A DNA stretch of 64,000 nucleotides from positions 1 to 64,000 of the forward strand of contig CANEGK010000003.1 in the NCBI GenBank assembly GCA_947427035.1. The letters run 5' to 3'. The first letter of the stretch is position 1, and each line of letters opens with the position of its first letter. The translations under genes were made by a program, and so were the position numbers. Shown here piece after piece: positions 25,291 through 32,765 of this stretch. This stretch comes from an uncultured Clostridium sp. (GTDB lineage Bacteria; Bacillota; Clostridia; Oscillospirales; Butyricicoccaceae). The notes under the pieces are model-generated. The model worked only from the letters and a program-made list of their open reading frames with translations. It was not told the DNA's origin and did no database searches.

Positions 25291-25770
25291 TTATTCTATG
25301 AGCCCCGCATCCACCATATGCGCGACTTCTTCATATGCGGCCGACTTGGCCATCATGATCTCGGATATCAGGATTTGCCGCGCCGAGGTCAAAAGCTTTC
25401 GTTCGCCGGTCGAAAGCCCCCGACGCCCCTCGCGGCGCAAAAGGCTTTTGGCCACCTCGGCCACCTGCGTCAGATCGCCGCTTTTGATTTTCAGCATGTT
25501 TTCACGAAAGCGCTGGCTCCAATTCTGTGTTTCATCGACCGAAAGCGTCGGAAAACTGCGCAGCAGCCGGTCGGCTTCTTCTTCGGCGATGATGGCGCGC
25601 ACGCCGACGCTGTCGCAATGGTCACAGGGAATCATCACTGTCATGGCCCCCACCGTCATGCGCACGACATAATACATCTGCTTTTTGCCGCCATGACACT
25701 GCTCTGCAACGCTCTCAATGACGCCCGCGCCATGCATGGGGTGCGCTATTTTGTCGCCGACTTGATACAT
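25291..25770 (-). CDS. CarD-family transcriptional regulator
   Basis: A 159-aa protein with an N-terminal CarD/RID domain (MYQVGDKIAHPMHGAGVIE), which in actinobacterial CarD contacts the RNA polymerase beta subunit, and a helical C-terminal DNA-binding half (NWSQRFRENMLKI, GLSTGERKLLTSARQI). Clostridial members are less studied. It is followed by a hairpin and then ispD, and is transcribed from its own promoter, so it appears monocistronic. Confidence 0.9.
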   Translation of the reverse strand: MYQVGDKIAHPMHGAGVIESVAEQCHGGKKQMYYVVRMTVGAMTVMIPCDHCDSVGVRAIIAEEEADRLLRSFPTLSVDETQNWSQRFRENMLKIKSGDLTQVAEVAKSLLRREGRRGLSTGERKLLTSARQILISEIMMAKSAAYEEVAHMVDAGLIE

Positions 25771-25837
25771 TTTGCCAACCTCCGTTCAGTTTCTTTCTGC
25801 TGCCCGCGTCCTCCTACATATTTACTCTATACTTTAA

Positions 25838-25866
25838 ATTATAACTCTTTTCCCGTCAAAAGACAA
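25838..25866 (-). promoter_or_regulatory. SigA-type promoter for carD
   Basis: Minus strand: -35 TTGTCT (25866-25861), 17-base spacer, -10 TATAAT (25843-25838), about 68 bases before the start codon. Confidence 0.65.
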
Positions 25867-25998
25867 GAAAAAACGTAAAATTTGGCCTTTCATGAAGTTG
25901 TTGCTGTATAAAGCGGCAGTGGTTTTATCGGTATTTCTTGAACTTCCGGGCGCCCGGTGATACGCAATCACCCACCGCTATAAAAGCTTCGATATCGG

Positions 25999-26041
25999 CA
26001 AAACGAACGGGGCAATCCAAAAGTGGATTGCCCCGTTCGTT
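25999..26041 (-). terminator. Long hairpin ending the 2-oxoacid oxidoreductase operon
   Basis: Perfect 17-bp inverted repeat (26002-26018/26025-26041) with a six-base loop, 14 bases after the gamma-subunit stop on the minus strand. The T tail is short (TTT). The rest of 25871-26001 holds nothing I recognise. Confidence 0.7.
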
Positions 26042-26054
26042 ATTTAAAGTTACT

Positions 26055-26585
26055 TTACAGCCGATAACCCATTTGAATCGCCTGCATGTTTTTTTCAATA
26101 AGATCGGCCTTTTTGGGCGGGACGACCTTTTTCAGCGTTTTTTCAATCAGGTTCTCTTCACAGATATTGGTCTCTTTGATGAACTTGCCCAGTATGATCA
26201 TGTTGGACAGGCCCTTCATGCCGTTTTCGTTGGCCATTTGTGTGGCGGGAATGTAGAAGGCTTCCACGTCGCTGCGCGACACCTTGGCGGAGATCAGCGT
26301 CGAGTCAACGAAAATCTTGCCGCCGGGCAGGACGGCATTTTCAAACTTTTCCAGCGAAGGCGCGTTCATCGCAATGAGCGAGGTCGCTTTGAGCACGATG
26401 GGCGAACCGATCGGCTGGTCGCTGATGACGACGTTGCAGTTGGCCGTGCCGCCGCGCATTTCGGGGCCGTAAGACGGAAGCCACGAAACCTCAAACCCCT
26501 GATACAGCCCGGCATATGCCATAAACTTTCCGGTGAAAAGAACGCCCTGGCCGCCAAATCCGGCAATGATAATCTGCTGATTCAT
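26055..26585 (-). CDS. 2-oxoacid:ferredoxin oxidoreductase, gamma subunit
   Basis: A 176-aa gamma subunit. It begins with the glycine-rich QQIIIAGFGGQGVLFTGKFMAY, which contributes to CoA or cofactor binding in this family, and has SWLPSYGPEMRGGTANC followed by VVISD. It completes a four-subunit enzyme (delta, alpha, beta, gamma) that oxidises 2-oxoacids to acyl-CoA and reduces ferredoxin. It starts four bases after the beta subunit. Substrate could be branched-chain 2-oxoacids (Vor) or 2-oxoglutarate (Kor); the sequence alone does not decide. Confidence 0.9.
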   Translation of the reverse strand: MNQQIIIAGFGGQGVLFTGKFMAYAGLYQGFEVSWLPSYGPEMRGGTANCNVVISDQPIGSPIVLKATSLIAMNAPSLEKFENAVLPGGKIFVDSTLISAKVSRSDVEAFYIPATQMANENGMKGLSNMIILGKFIKETNICEENLIEKTLKKVVPPKKADLIEKNMQAIQMGYRL

Positions 26586-26588
26586 CCT

Positions 26589-27338
26589 TTATTCCCCCTG
26601 TGTAATGTCTTTATAGACGCCCAGCGGATAATAAGGCATCATGTGCTCGCGCAGCCACTCGGTCGCCTTGACCGGGGACAGGCCCCAGTTGGTCGGGCAG
26701 GTGGACAGCACCTCGACAATGGAATAACCGCGCTTTTCCTGCTGCATGGTAAAGGCCTTTTTAATGGCCTTTTTGGCGGCGTTGACGTTTTTGACACAGT
26801 CGACCGCCACGCGCTCGGCATAGGCCGTGCCCGACAGCGTGGAAACCATTTCGCAGACGCGGACCGGGTAGCCGGCCGTTTTGACATCGCGGCCATACGG
26901 CGTGGTCTGCGTCACCATTTCAGGCAGCGAGGTCGGGGCCATCTGCCCGCCCGTCATGCCGTAAATGGCGTTGTTGACAAAAATCGTGGTGATATTCTCA
27001 CCGCGCGTAGCGGCATGAACCGTTTCGGCCGTGCCGATGGCGGCCAAATCGCCGTCGCCCTGGTATGTAAAGACGTTGACGTTTCCGCCCAGCGAGCGCT
27101 TGATGCCGGTTGCGACGGCCGGCGCGCGCCCGTGCGCGGCTTCCACCATATCGCATTCAAAATAATTATACGCCATAACCGAACAGCCGACCGGGCAGAC
27201 GCCGACGGTATTTCCGGTCAGGCCCATTTCGTCCAGAACCTCGGCCACCAGGCGGTGGATAATACCGTGCGTACAGCCGGGGCAGTAGTGCGTCGTCACA
27301 TCGGACAGCGCCGCAGGTCTTCCAAATACTTTCTCCAT
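26589..27338 (-). CDS. 2-oxoacid:ferredoxin oxidoreductase, beta (TPP) subunit
   Basis: A 249-aa thiamine-pyrophosphate subunit. It shows HYCPGCTHGIIHRL with the conserved CPGC, the TPP/Mg motif GDGDLAAIGTAE followed by FVNNAIYGMTGGQMAPTS, and a C-terminal CPTNWGLSP. I place the start at ATG 27338, which overlaps the alpha-subunit stop as TAATG; the longer frame to 27419 is inside alpha. With alpha it forms the catalytic core. Confidence 0.9.
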   Translation of the reverse strand: MEKVFGRPAALSDVTTHYCPGCTHGIIHRLVAEVLDEMGLTGNTVGVCPVGCSVMAYNYFECDMVEAAHGRAPAVATGIKRSLGGNVNVFTYQGDGDLAAIGTAETVHAATRGENITTIFVNNAIYGMTGGQMAPTSLPEMVTQTTPYGRDVKTAGYPVRVCEMVSTLSGTAYAERVAVDCVKNVNAAKKAIKKAFTMQQEKRGYSIVEVLSTCPTNWGLSPVKATEWLREHMMPYYPLGVYKDITQGE

Positions 27339-28402
27339 TATTTCGCACCTCCCTGAGCCTTGACGATGACGGCCTCGACCTCGTCGGGGGTCATAACCAT
27401 TCCGCCGACGCGGTTGCACAGATACACCGGGCGAGAGCAGTCGATTGCCAGCCGAATGTCATTGATCATCTGACCCATGCTCAGCTCGACCGACACAAAA
27501 GCCTTGGCTTTTTCCGCCGTTTTGCGCAGGATGTCCGTGGGGAACGGCCACAGGCTGATGGGGCGGATAAGGCCGGCTTTGACTCCCTTTTCGCGCGCGG
27601 CGCGAATGGCGTTTTTGGCGATACGGGCCGACGCGCCGTAAGCGACGACGACAATCTCCGCGTCGTCCAGCATAAACTCTTCCCAGCGCTGCTCGTTTTT
27701 CATTACTTCTTCATAGCGTTTGAAGCGTTCCAGGTTGATGACCTCAAGCTGGTCGGCCTGCAAAAACAGGGAGTTGATGATGTTCTTTTTGCGCTTGCCC
27801 TGCGTGCCTGTCGTCGCCCAGGGTTTTTCAAACTTTTTGACGTCGGCGCCCTCGGGGAACTCGACCGGCTCCATCATCTGCCCCAGAATGCCGTCGGCCA
27901 GAATCATGGCGGGCATACGGTACTGATCGGCCTTTTCGAAGGCCAGGAAAACGGTGTCGACCACTTCCTGCACAGTGCTCGGCGCAAAGACCAGCAGGCG
28001 GAAGTCGCCGTGCCCCGGGCCGTGCGTGGCCTGGAAATAGTCCGACTGCGCAGGCTGAATGCCGCCCAGACCCGGGCCGCCGCGCTGCACATTGACGACC
28101 AGAGCCGGCAGATCGCAGCCGGCAAGGTAAGACATTCCTTCGCTTTTGAGCGAGACGCCGGGGCTGGAGCTGGATGTCATGACGCGCTGACCCGCTGAGG
28201 CGGCGCCGTATACCATGTTGACCGCGGCGACTTCGCTTTCGGCCTGTAAGAAGGTGCCGCCGACCTTGGGCAGCTTTTTGGCCATATAGGCGGCCAGTTC
28301 GGTTTGCGGAGTAATCGGGTACCCGAAGAAGTTGCGGCAGCCGGCCAAAATGGCGGCTTCGCCCAACGCTTCGTTGCCCTTCATCAAAAATTTCTCACCC
28401 AT
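27338..28402 (-). CDS. 2-oxoacid:ferredoxin oxidoreductase, alpha subunit (VorB-like)
   Basis: A 354-aa alpha subunit with FLMKGNEALGEAAILAG, the family hallmark YPITPQTELAAYMAK, QAESEVAAVNMVYGAASAG and SSSPGVSLKSEG. This combination is usually annotated as 3-methyl-2-oxobutanoate dehydrogenase subunit VorB in Clostridia. I prefer ATG 28402 over ATG 28408 because GGGAGG stands seven bases before it. The gene follows the ferredoxin subunit by 13 bases. It would yield branched-chain acyl-CoA plus reduced ferredoxin if the Vor assignment holds. Confidence 0.9.
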   Translation of the reverse strand: MGEKFLMKGNEALGEAAILAGCRNFFGYPITPQTELAAYMAKKLPKVGGTFLQAESEVAAVNMVYGAASAGQRVMTSSSSPGVSLKSEGMSYLAGCDLPALVVNVQRGGPGLGGIQPAQSDYFQATHGPGHGDFRLLVFAPSTVQEVVDTVFLAFEKADQYRMPAMILADGILGQMMEPVEFPEGADVKKFEKPWATTGTQGKRKKNIINSLFLQADQLEVINLERFKRYEEVMKNEQRWEEFMLDDAEIVVVAYGASARIAKNAIRAAREKGVKAGLIRPISLWPFPTDILRKTAEKAKAFVSVELSMGQMINDIRLAIDCSRPVYLCNRVGGMVMTPDEVEAVIVKAQGGAK

Positions 28403-28415
28403 TTTCATTCCTCCC

Positions 28416-28622
28416 TCAGCGGTAAACTTCGATGACGCAGTCGGGGCACATGGTCGCGCACATGGCGCAGCCGATGCACTGCGACTCGTCGGTGCAGTAA
28501 GCCGGGCTGTATCCCTTTTTGTTGAGAACGCCCTCTTTCAAAGCGAGGATTTTTCGCGGACAGGCATTGACACACAGGCCGCATGCCTTGCACCTGTCTT
28601 CATTAAACGTGACTTTGGCCAT
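28416..28622 (-). CDS. 2-oxoacid:ferredoxin oxidoreductase, delta (2x4Fe-4S) subunit
   Basis: A 68-aa ferredoxin-like subunit with two CxxCxxCxxxCP motifs (CKACGLCVNACP and CIGCAMCATMCP), which bind two 4Fe-4S clusters and pass electrons from the TPP subunit to ferredoxin. AGGAGG stands eight bases before ATG 28622. It is the first structural gene of the complex and lies about 50 bases after a P-loop ATPase gene. Confidence 0.9.
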   Translation of the reverse strand: MAKVTFNEDRCKACGLCVNACPRKILALKEGVLNKKGYSPAYCTDESQCIGCAMCATMCPDCVIEVYR

Positions 28623-28671
28623 ATCTTTTACCTCCTGTTTTCTAAAACTGGTGGGAAAGTACGTGTATAGT

Positions 28672-29340
28672 TCAATAGATCTTCCATTCTTCCTTGCCGT
28701 AAATACGCACAGGGAACAGATGGGGCACCGGCTCTTTCAGAGAAGCCGCCAGATCGGCGCGCAGGCAATGCATTAAAATGGGCAGCCCCGTCAGCTCGGA
28801 AACCCTTTGTGCATACGGGATGCTCTGCAAAAAGCTGTCGCACGTTGTCTCACGGCCCAGATTGGAATTGTTGGCAATGCCGGTAAATCGCATATGGGAT
28901 GCGTTCTCCATCTCGCGCACATAGTCCACCACGTCTTCCGGCTTGGCGGTCAGCAGCCGGTGACGATTGATGACGAGCACCATTTCGTGCTCTTCTTTTT
29001 TCATCTTGTCGGCAAACTGCCCCAGCGCCACGGCGCCGCTGTCGTCGCCGCCGACGTCAAACACCGAAAAAACTCCCGATTTGTCAAAGGCTATCGACGT
29101 CTCCGGCGGCACCGACGGAATGTCCACATTGGAATTGGCAAAGGGCGACGCTATCAGACGCACGCTGTGGCGGTTCAGTACCTCTTCACTGTCTTTGGTG
29201 CGGAAATACGGGTTGACGATATCAACGTCGCAGATGATGACCTCTCTTCCCTCTTCGCGCAGAGCCAAAGCATAGTTGACCGCCAGATTGGTTTTGCCGG
29301 ACCCGTAATGCCCAGCGAAAATGGTGATGCGTTTTGCCAT
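28672..29340 (-). CDS. P-loop ATPase (MinD/CooC-like) leading the oxidoreductase operon
   Basis: A 222-aa SIMIBI-class ATPase. The start at ATG 29340 (MAKRITIFAG) has AGAAGGG before it. The P-loop is FAGHYGSGKTNLAVNYAL, without the deviant lysine of MinD/ParA. Next come IICDVDIVNPYFRTKD (switch I aspartate), FDVGGDDSGA (switch II) and VLVINRHR. It resembles small ATPases annotated only as ATP-binding proteins near 2-oxoacid oxidoreductase operons in Clostridia. A role in cluster or cofactor insertion, like CooC for CO dehydrogenase, is a guess from fold and position. Confidence 0.75.
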   Translation of the reverse strand: MAKRITIFAGHYGSGKTNLAVNYALALREEGREVIICDVDIVNPYFRTKDSEEVLNRHSVRLIASPFANSNVDIPSVPPETSIAFDKSGVFSVFDVGGDDSGAVALGQFADKMKKEEHEMVLVINRHRLLTAKPEDVVDYVREMENASHMRFTGIANNSNLGRETTCDSFLQSIPYAQRVSELTGLPILMHCLRADLAASLKEPVPHLFPVRIYGKEEWKIY

Positions 29341-29375
29341 GCCGTCCCTTCTTTCCATGCAAAATAACCAATTCC

Positions 29376-29405
29376 ATTATATCATCCTGCCTCGGCAGAT
29401 TACAA
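29376..29405 (-). promoter_or_regulatory. SigA-type promoter with a palindrome in the spacer
   Basis: Minus strand: -35 TTGTAA (29405-29400), 18-base spacer, -10 TATAAT (29381-29376). The spacer holds CTGCCGAGGCAG, a 5-bp arm inverted repeat that could be an operator. Confidence 0.6.
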
Positions 29406-29470
29406 CAATATTATATTGATTTCCGCCTTTAAAAATATAACATCTTGATTTTTACAAGCTTTTTCCTGTC

Positions 29471-29507
29471 AAAAAAATGCCGCAGGGGACGATTTCCCCT
29501 GCGGCAT
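29471..29507 (-). terminator. Strong terminator after spo0A
   Basis: Perfect 13-bp stem (29477-29489/29495-29507) with a five-base loop, followed on the minus strand by six T. It lies 12 bases after the spo0A stop. Confidence 0.9.
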
Positions 29508-29519
29508 AAAAATCTTTGC

Positions 29520-30293
29520 TCAGCCGGCGAGCATCTGTAACCGGATGCGGTCAGCTATCATCGAGATAAATTCACTGTTGGTCGGCTTGCCCTTGGAGTT
29601 TGAAACGGTATACCCGAAAAAGTTGTTGAGCACTTCGATATCGCCCCGATCCCACGCCACCTCTATCGCGTGGCGGATGGCGCGTTCCACGCGGGAACTG
29701 GTGGTGTTATACTTTTTGGCAACCGTGGGATAGAGTACCTTCGTGATGGCGTTGATAGTTTCCATATCCTTTACCGTCATAATAATGGCTTCGCGCAGGT
29801 ACTGATAGCCCTTGATGTGTGCGGGCACGCCAATTTCGTGAATGATGTTGGTCACCCGCATTTCCAGATCCAGATCGGGGTCGACTTTCCTGGCCGGTTT
29901 TGCAAAGCTGACCGCCAGCGAATCATATTGCTCGACCCTTTGCGCCAGAGATTCCGGATCACAGGGCTTGGGGTTAAAATACTGCACACCCAGCGAGGCG
30001 GCTTCGGCAAACATCTGCTCGCTGATAAAAGAGGACAGCAGAAAGAACGCCGGCTTTGACGGGCCGCCCCGATTGGTGATTTGCCGGACGGCGGCCAAAC
30101 CGTCCTTTCTCGGAAGCATTGCGTCGGCCACCACAACGTTGGGGTGCAGCTCGCCAACCTTTTCGACCAGCTCCACTCCGTCTCTCACCATCTCCATTAC
30201 GTCGATATGGCCGTAATGCTCGAGATCTTTCTTCATCATCTGCAAATAATCTTCATTCTCGAAGGCGAGAACCACTGTAACTTTATCTTTCAT
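29520..30293 (-). CDS. spo0A: Spo0A, master regulator of sporulation
   Basis: A 257-aa response regulator. I place the start at ATG 30293 ([16 protein letters not shown]). The receiver domain has [17 protein letters not shown] with the phosphoacceptor aspartate near residue 55. The C-terminal domain has the Spo0A-specific [19 protein letters not shown] and the recognition helix region [19 protein letters not shown]. It ends [16 protein letters not shown]. Phosphorylated Spo0A binds 0A boxes and starts sporulation. It follows spoIVB as in other Firmicutes, with 134 bases between them that hold a promoter. Confidence 0.97.
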   Translation of the reverse strand: MKDKVTVVLAFENEDYLQMMKKDLEHYGHIDVMEMVRDGVELVEKVGELHPNVVVADAMLPRKDGLAAVRQITNRGGPSKPAFFLLSSFISEQMFAEAASLGVQYFNPKPCDPESLAQRVEQYDSLAVSFAKPARKVDPDLDLEMRVTNIIHEIGVPAHIKGYQYLREAIIMTVKDMETINAITKVLYPTVAKKYNTTSSRVERAIRHAIEVAWDRGDIEVLNNFFGYTVSNSKGKPTNSEFISMIADRIRLQMLAG

Positions 30294-30335
30294 GACGCCT
30301 CTCCCTATAAACCAATTTTTTTCATCAGCGCTGTA

Positions 30336-30384
30336 ACTATAAAATAGCACAGTTCCCGTCAGATTTCAAGAGAAAACTTGAAAT
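30336..30384 (-). promoter_or_regulatory. spo0A upstream region: SigA-like promoter and small hairpin
   Basis: Minus strand: hairpin 30363-30370/30377-30384 (8-bp stem, six-base loop) just after spoIVB. The right arm contains a -35 TTGAAA, followed by 17 bases and -10 TATTTT. I did not find a clear SigH promoter or perfect 0A box. Confidence 0.45.
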
Positions 30385-30427
30385 TATTGGAAATTATTAT
30401 GCGACGTCATTTTACAATAAATTACAT

Positions 30428-31489
30428 TTATTGGATCTGCGCCCCTTCGAGCATCCGCTCAATACTGATCCCGTAACCTCTGGTAGGATCGTTGATCAGC
30501 ACATGTGTGACCGCCCCGATCAATTTGCCGTTCTGAAGAATCGGGCTTCCAGACATTCCCTGTACAATGCCGCCTGTCTTTTCCAGCAGGCCTTTGTCCG
30601 TCACCTGGATCATCATATCGCGCATACTGTCGTCGTTCTCCGGATACACGCGAATGATTTCAATGTCATAGGTTTCTGACCTGTCGCCGTCGACATTGGC
30701 GATGATGGTGGCTTTCCCCGTTTTTATCTCTTTTTTGGATGCAATGGGCAGCGCCTTACAGCCTTCATAAACAGCGGGATCGCTGATACAGCCGTAAATA
30801 CCGCTGTTCGTATTTTGATATAAAACCCCCTGATCGCAGGTCATATCAAAGGAGCCCGTCAGCTCGCCCGGCGTCCCTTCCTGCCCCTTTTTGACCCCGA
30901 CAACGCTGGATGACATCAGACTTCCGTTTTCAAACGGCATGAGCGCGCCGGTATCCACATCGCAAATGCCGTGCCCCAGCGCGCCAAAAACGCCGGTTTC
31001 GGGATCCACATAAGTGATGGTTCCAATCCCGGCCATGCTGTCGCGCACCCAGGCGCCCAAACGCCAGGTTTGCTCCTGCCCGTCATAAACCGCGCTGACG
31101 GCACAGGTCTGCTGCGTGCCGCCGCGGTCATAGGTTATGACTGCTTTGCTGTCTTTCAAGCTTCCCAGGGCTTCGACGAGCGCTTCATTGCTGTCTACCG
31201 ACATGTCGTTGACGGCCAGAATGACGTCGCCGCACTGCAACCCCGCCTGTTTGGCCGGCGAACGGCTGCCTGCGCTTTCCAGCTCGGCAAAGCCCACGAC
31301 CATCGCGCCCTCTGAAAACAGTTTAATACCGGTTGTCCGGCCCAGCGGAATCAGTTTTTGCGAAGCGGGAACCGCCGTTATATCCGCCGCTTGTACAGGA
31401 AATACTAAAAAAAGCAAAGCGAGCAAAAACGAAAGCGTCCACAGCGTTTTTAACGAAATGCGCGCTGCTGTTTTTGCATTTTTTCCCAT
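30428..31489 (-). CDS. spoIVB: SpoIVB, forespore serine peptidase
   Basis: A 353-aa peptidase of family S55. It has an N-terminal transmembrane or signal segment (LKTLWTLSFLLALLFLVFPVQA), a PDZ domain (about 70-140, AKQAGLQCGDVILAVNDMSV) and the SpoIVB peptidase domain with LGHGICDVDTGALMPFENG (histidine) and IVQGMSGSPILQNGKLIGA (nucleophilic serine). It is made in the forespore and cleaves SpoIVFA to trigger SigK processing in Bacillus. recN, which precedes it in Bacillus, is absent; fba lies upstream instead. Confidence 0.93.
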   Translation of the reverse strand: MGKNAKTAARISLKTLWTLSFLLALLFLVFPVQAADITAVPASQKLIPLGRTTGIKLFSEGAMVVGFAELESAGSRSPAKQAGLQCGDVILAVNDMSVDSNEALVEALGSLKDSKAVITYDRGGTQQTCAVSAVYDGQEQTWRLGAWVRDSMAGIGTITYVDPETGVFGALGHGICDVDTGALMPFENGSLMSSSVVGVKKGQEGTPGELTGSFDMTCDQGVLYQNTNSGIYGCISDPAVYEGCKALPIASKKEIKTGKATIIANVDGDRSETYDIEIIRVYPENDDSMRDMMIQVTDKGLLEKTGGIVQGMSGSPILQNGKLIGAVTHVLINDPTRGYGISIERMLEGAQIQ

Positions 31490-31635
31490 CGGTTCACCCC
31501 TTTTCCAGTTTTGCAGGGCGTGTGCCGCGCCCTACGCTGCTATTCTTTCCACATCCTCGCCGTTCTTTCGTGTACGAACCTGCCATTCGCGATAAATTGC
31601 GCCATGTCAGCGTATTTTCTGCCATGCGCACAACA

Positions 31636-31665
31636 TAAAAAGCTGCCGGAAAGCATTCCGGCAGC
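31636..31665. terminator. Terminator after fba
   Basis: Perfect 10-bp stem (31642-31651/31656-31665) with a four-base loop, then TTTTT on the minus strand. A T run also follows on the plus strand. The remaining 31490-31635 shows no gene; spoIVB's forespore promoter should lie here but I could not identify it. Confidence 0.85.
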
Positions 31666-31692
31666 AATATTTTTTCAATTTGGATTTTAGTG

Positions 31693-32631
31693 CTATTCCG
31701 CGCTGTTCGAAGACCCCAGCACGTCTCTGATTTTATGGCTGACAATATCGCGAATGGCGTCGCGTCCCGGGGCCAAAAACTGGCGCGGATCAAAATGCGA
31801 CGGGTTTTCGGCCAGATGCTTGCGCACCGACGCCGTCATGGCAATGCGCAAATCCGAATCGATATTGATTTTGCAGACAGCCATTTTAGCGGCCTGACGC
31901 AGCATCTCTTCGGGAATGCCGATGGCGTCGGGCATTTGCCCGCCGTACCGATTGACCTGTTCGACGTACTGCTGCGGCACCGACGACGCGCCGTGCAGAA
32001 CAATGGGGAAGCCGGGGATACGGCGCTGGATCGCTTCCAGAATGTCAAAGCGCAGGCGCGGCTTCTGCCCGGGTTTAAATTTATAAGCGCCGTGGCTGGT
32101 GCCGATGGCGATGGCCAGCGAGTCGACCCCGGTCTTTGACACAAACTCTTCCACCTGCGCGGGATCGGTAAACTGCGCGTCTGCGTCGGACACGTTGACG
32201 TCGTCCTCAATCCCTGCCAGCTTGCCAAGTTCGCCCTCGACAACGACATCGTGCGCATGCGCGTATTCGACGACCTTGCGGGTCAGCGCGATGTTGTCCT
32301 CAAAGCTGTGCTTGGAGCCGTCGATCATGACCGACGTAAAGCCGCCGTCGACGCAGCTGCGGCAAATCTCAAAATCCTCGCCGTGGTCCAGATGCAGCGC
32401 AATGGGCAGTCCGGTTTCCTTTTCAGCAGCCGTCACCAGCCCTATCAGATAATTGTGCTTGGCGTATTTGCGCGCGCCGGCCGAAACCTGTAAAATGACG
32501 GCCGAATGTTCGGCGGCAGCCGCTTCTGTAATGCCCTGTACGATTTCCATGTTATTGACGTTAAAGGCGCCGATGGCATAACCGCCCTCATACGCTTTGC
32601 GAAACATTTCCTTTGTGGTGACCAATGGCAT
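31693..32631 (-). CDS. fba: Class II fructose-bisphosphate aldolase
   Basis: A 312-aa zinc-dependent aldolase that splits fructose 1,6-bisphosphate in glycolysis. It begins MPLVTTKEMFRKAYEGG and has AIGAFNVNNMEIVQGI, the zinc-ligand segments ALHLDHGEDFEICR and VEGELGKLAGIEDDV, then AIGTSHGAYKF and VLHGASSVP. It is transcribed divergently from a phosphofructokinase gene. Both promoters lie in a 134-base gap with -35 boxes touching, so the two glycolytic genes may be co-regulated. Confidence 0.95.
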   Translation of the reverse strand: MPLVTTKEMFRKAYEGGYAIGAFNVNNMEIVQGITEAAAAEHSAVILQVSAGARKYAKHNYLIGLVTAAEKETGLPIALHLDHGEDFEICRSCVDGGFTSVMIDGSKHSFEDNIALTRKVVEYAHAHDVVVEGELGKLAGIEDDVNVSDADAQFTDPAQVEEFVSKTGVDSLAIAIGTSHGAYKFKPGQKPRLRFDILEAIQRRIPGFPIVLHGASSVPQQYVEQVNRYGGQMPDAIGIPEEMLRQAAKMAVCKINIDSDLRIAMTASVRKHLAENPSHFDPRQFLAPGRDAIRDIVSHKIRDVLGSSNSAE

Positions 32632-32664
32632 AATAAGCCCTCCCCGTTTGGTTGGTATATGCTT

Positions 32665-32693
32665 ATTTTACCATGAAGCTTCAGCTCTTGCAA
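32665..32693 (-). promoter_or_regulatory. SigA-type promoter for fba
   Basis: Minus strand: -35 TTGCAA (32693-32688), 17-base spacer, -10 TAAAAT (32670-32665), about 34 bases from the start codon. Confidence 0.7.
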
Positions 32694-32722
32694 TTGATTT
32701 TCAGCGGCCGGTATGGTATTCT
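32694..32722 (+). promoter_or_regulatory. SigA-type promoter for pfk
   Basis: Plus strand: -35 TTGATT (32694-32699), 17-base spacer, -10 TATTCT (32717-32722). Its -35 hexamer abuts the fba -35 hexamer without a gap. Confidence 0.65.
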
Positions 32723-32765
32723 GGTAATAAATCCATAGATTTCATTTAAACCGGAGGAAAAACTG

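Noticed and set aside
25938..27356. 472-codon plus-strand frame over the oxidoreductase gamma and beta genes
   Set aside because: Antisense to two recognisable subunits; composition is R/H/G-rich without domain features.
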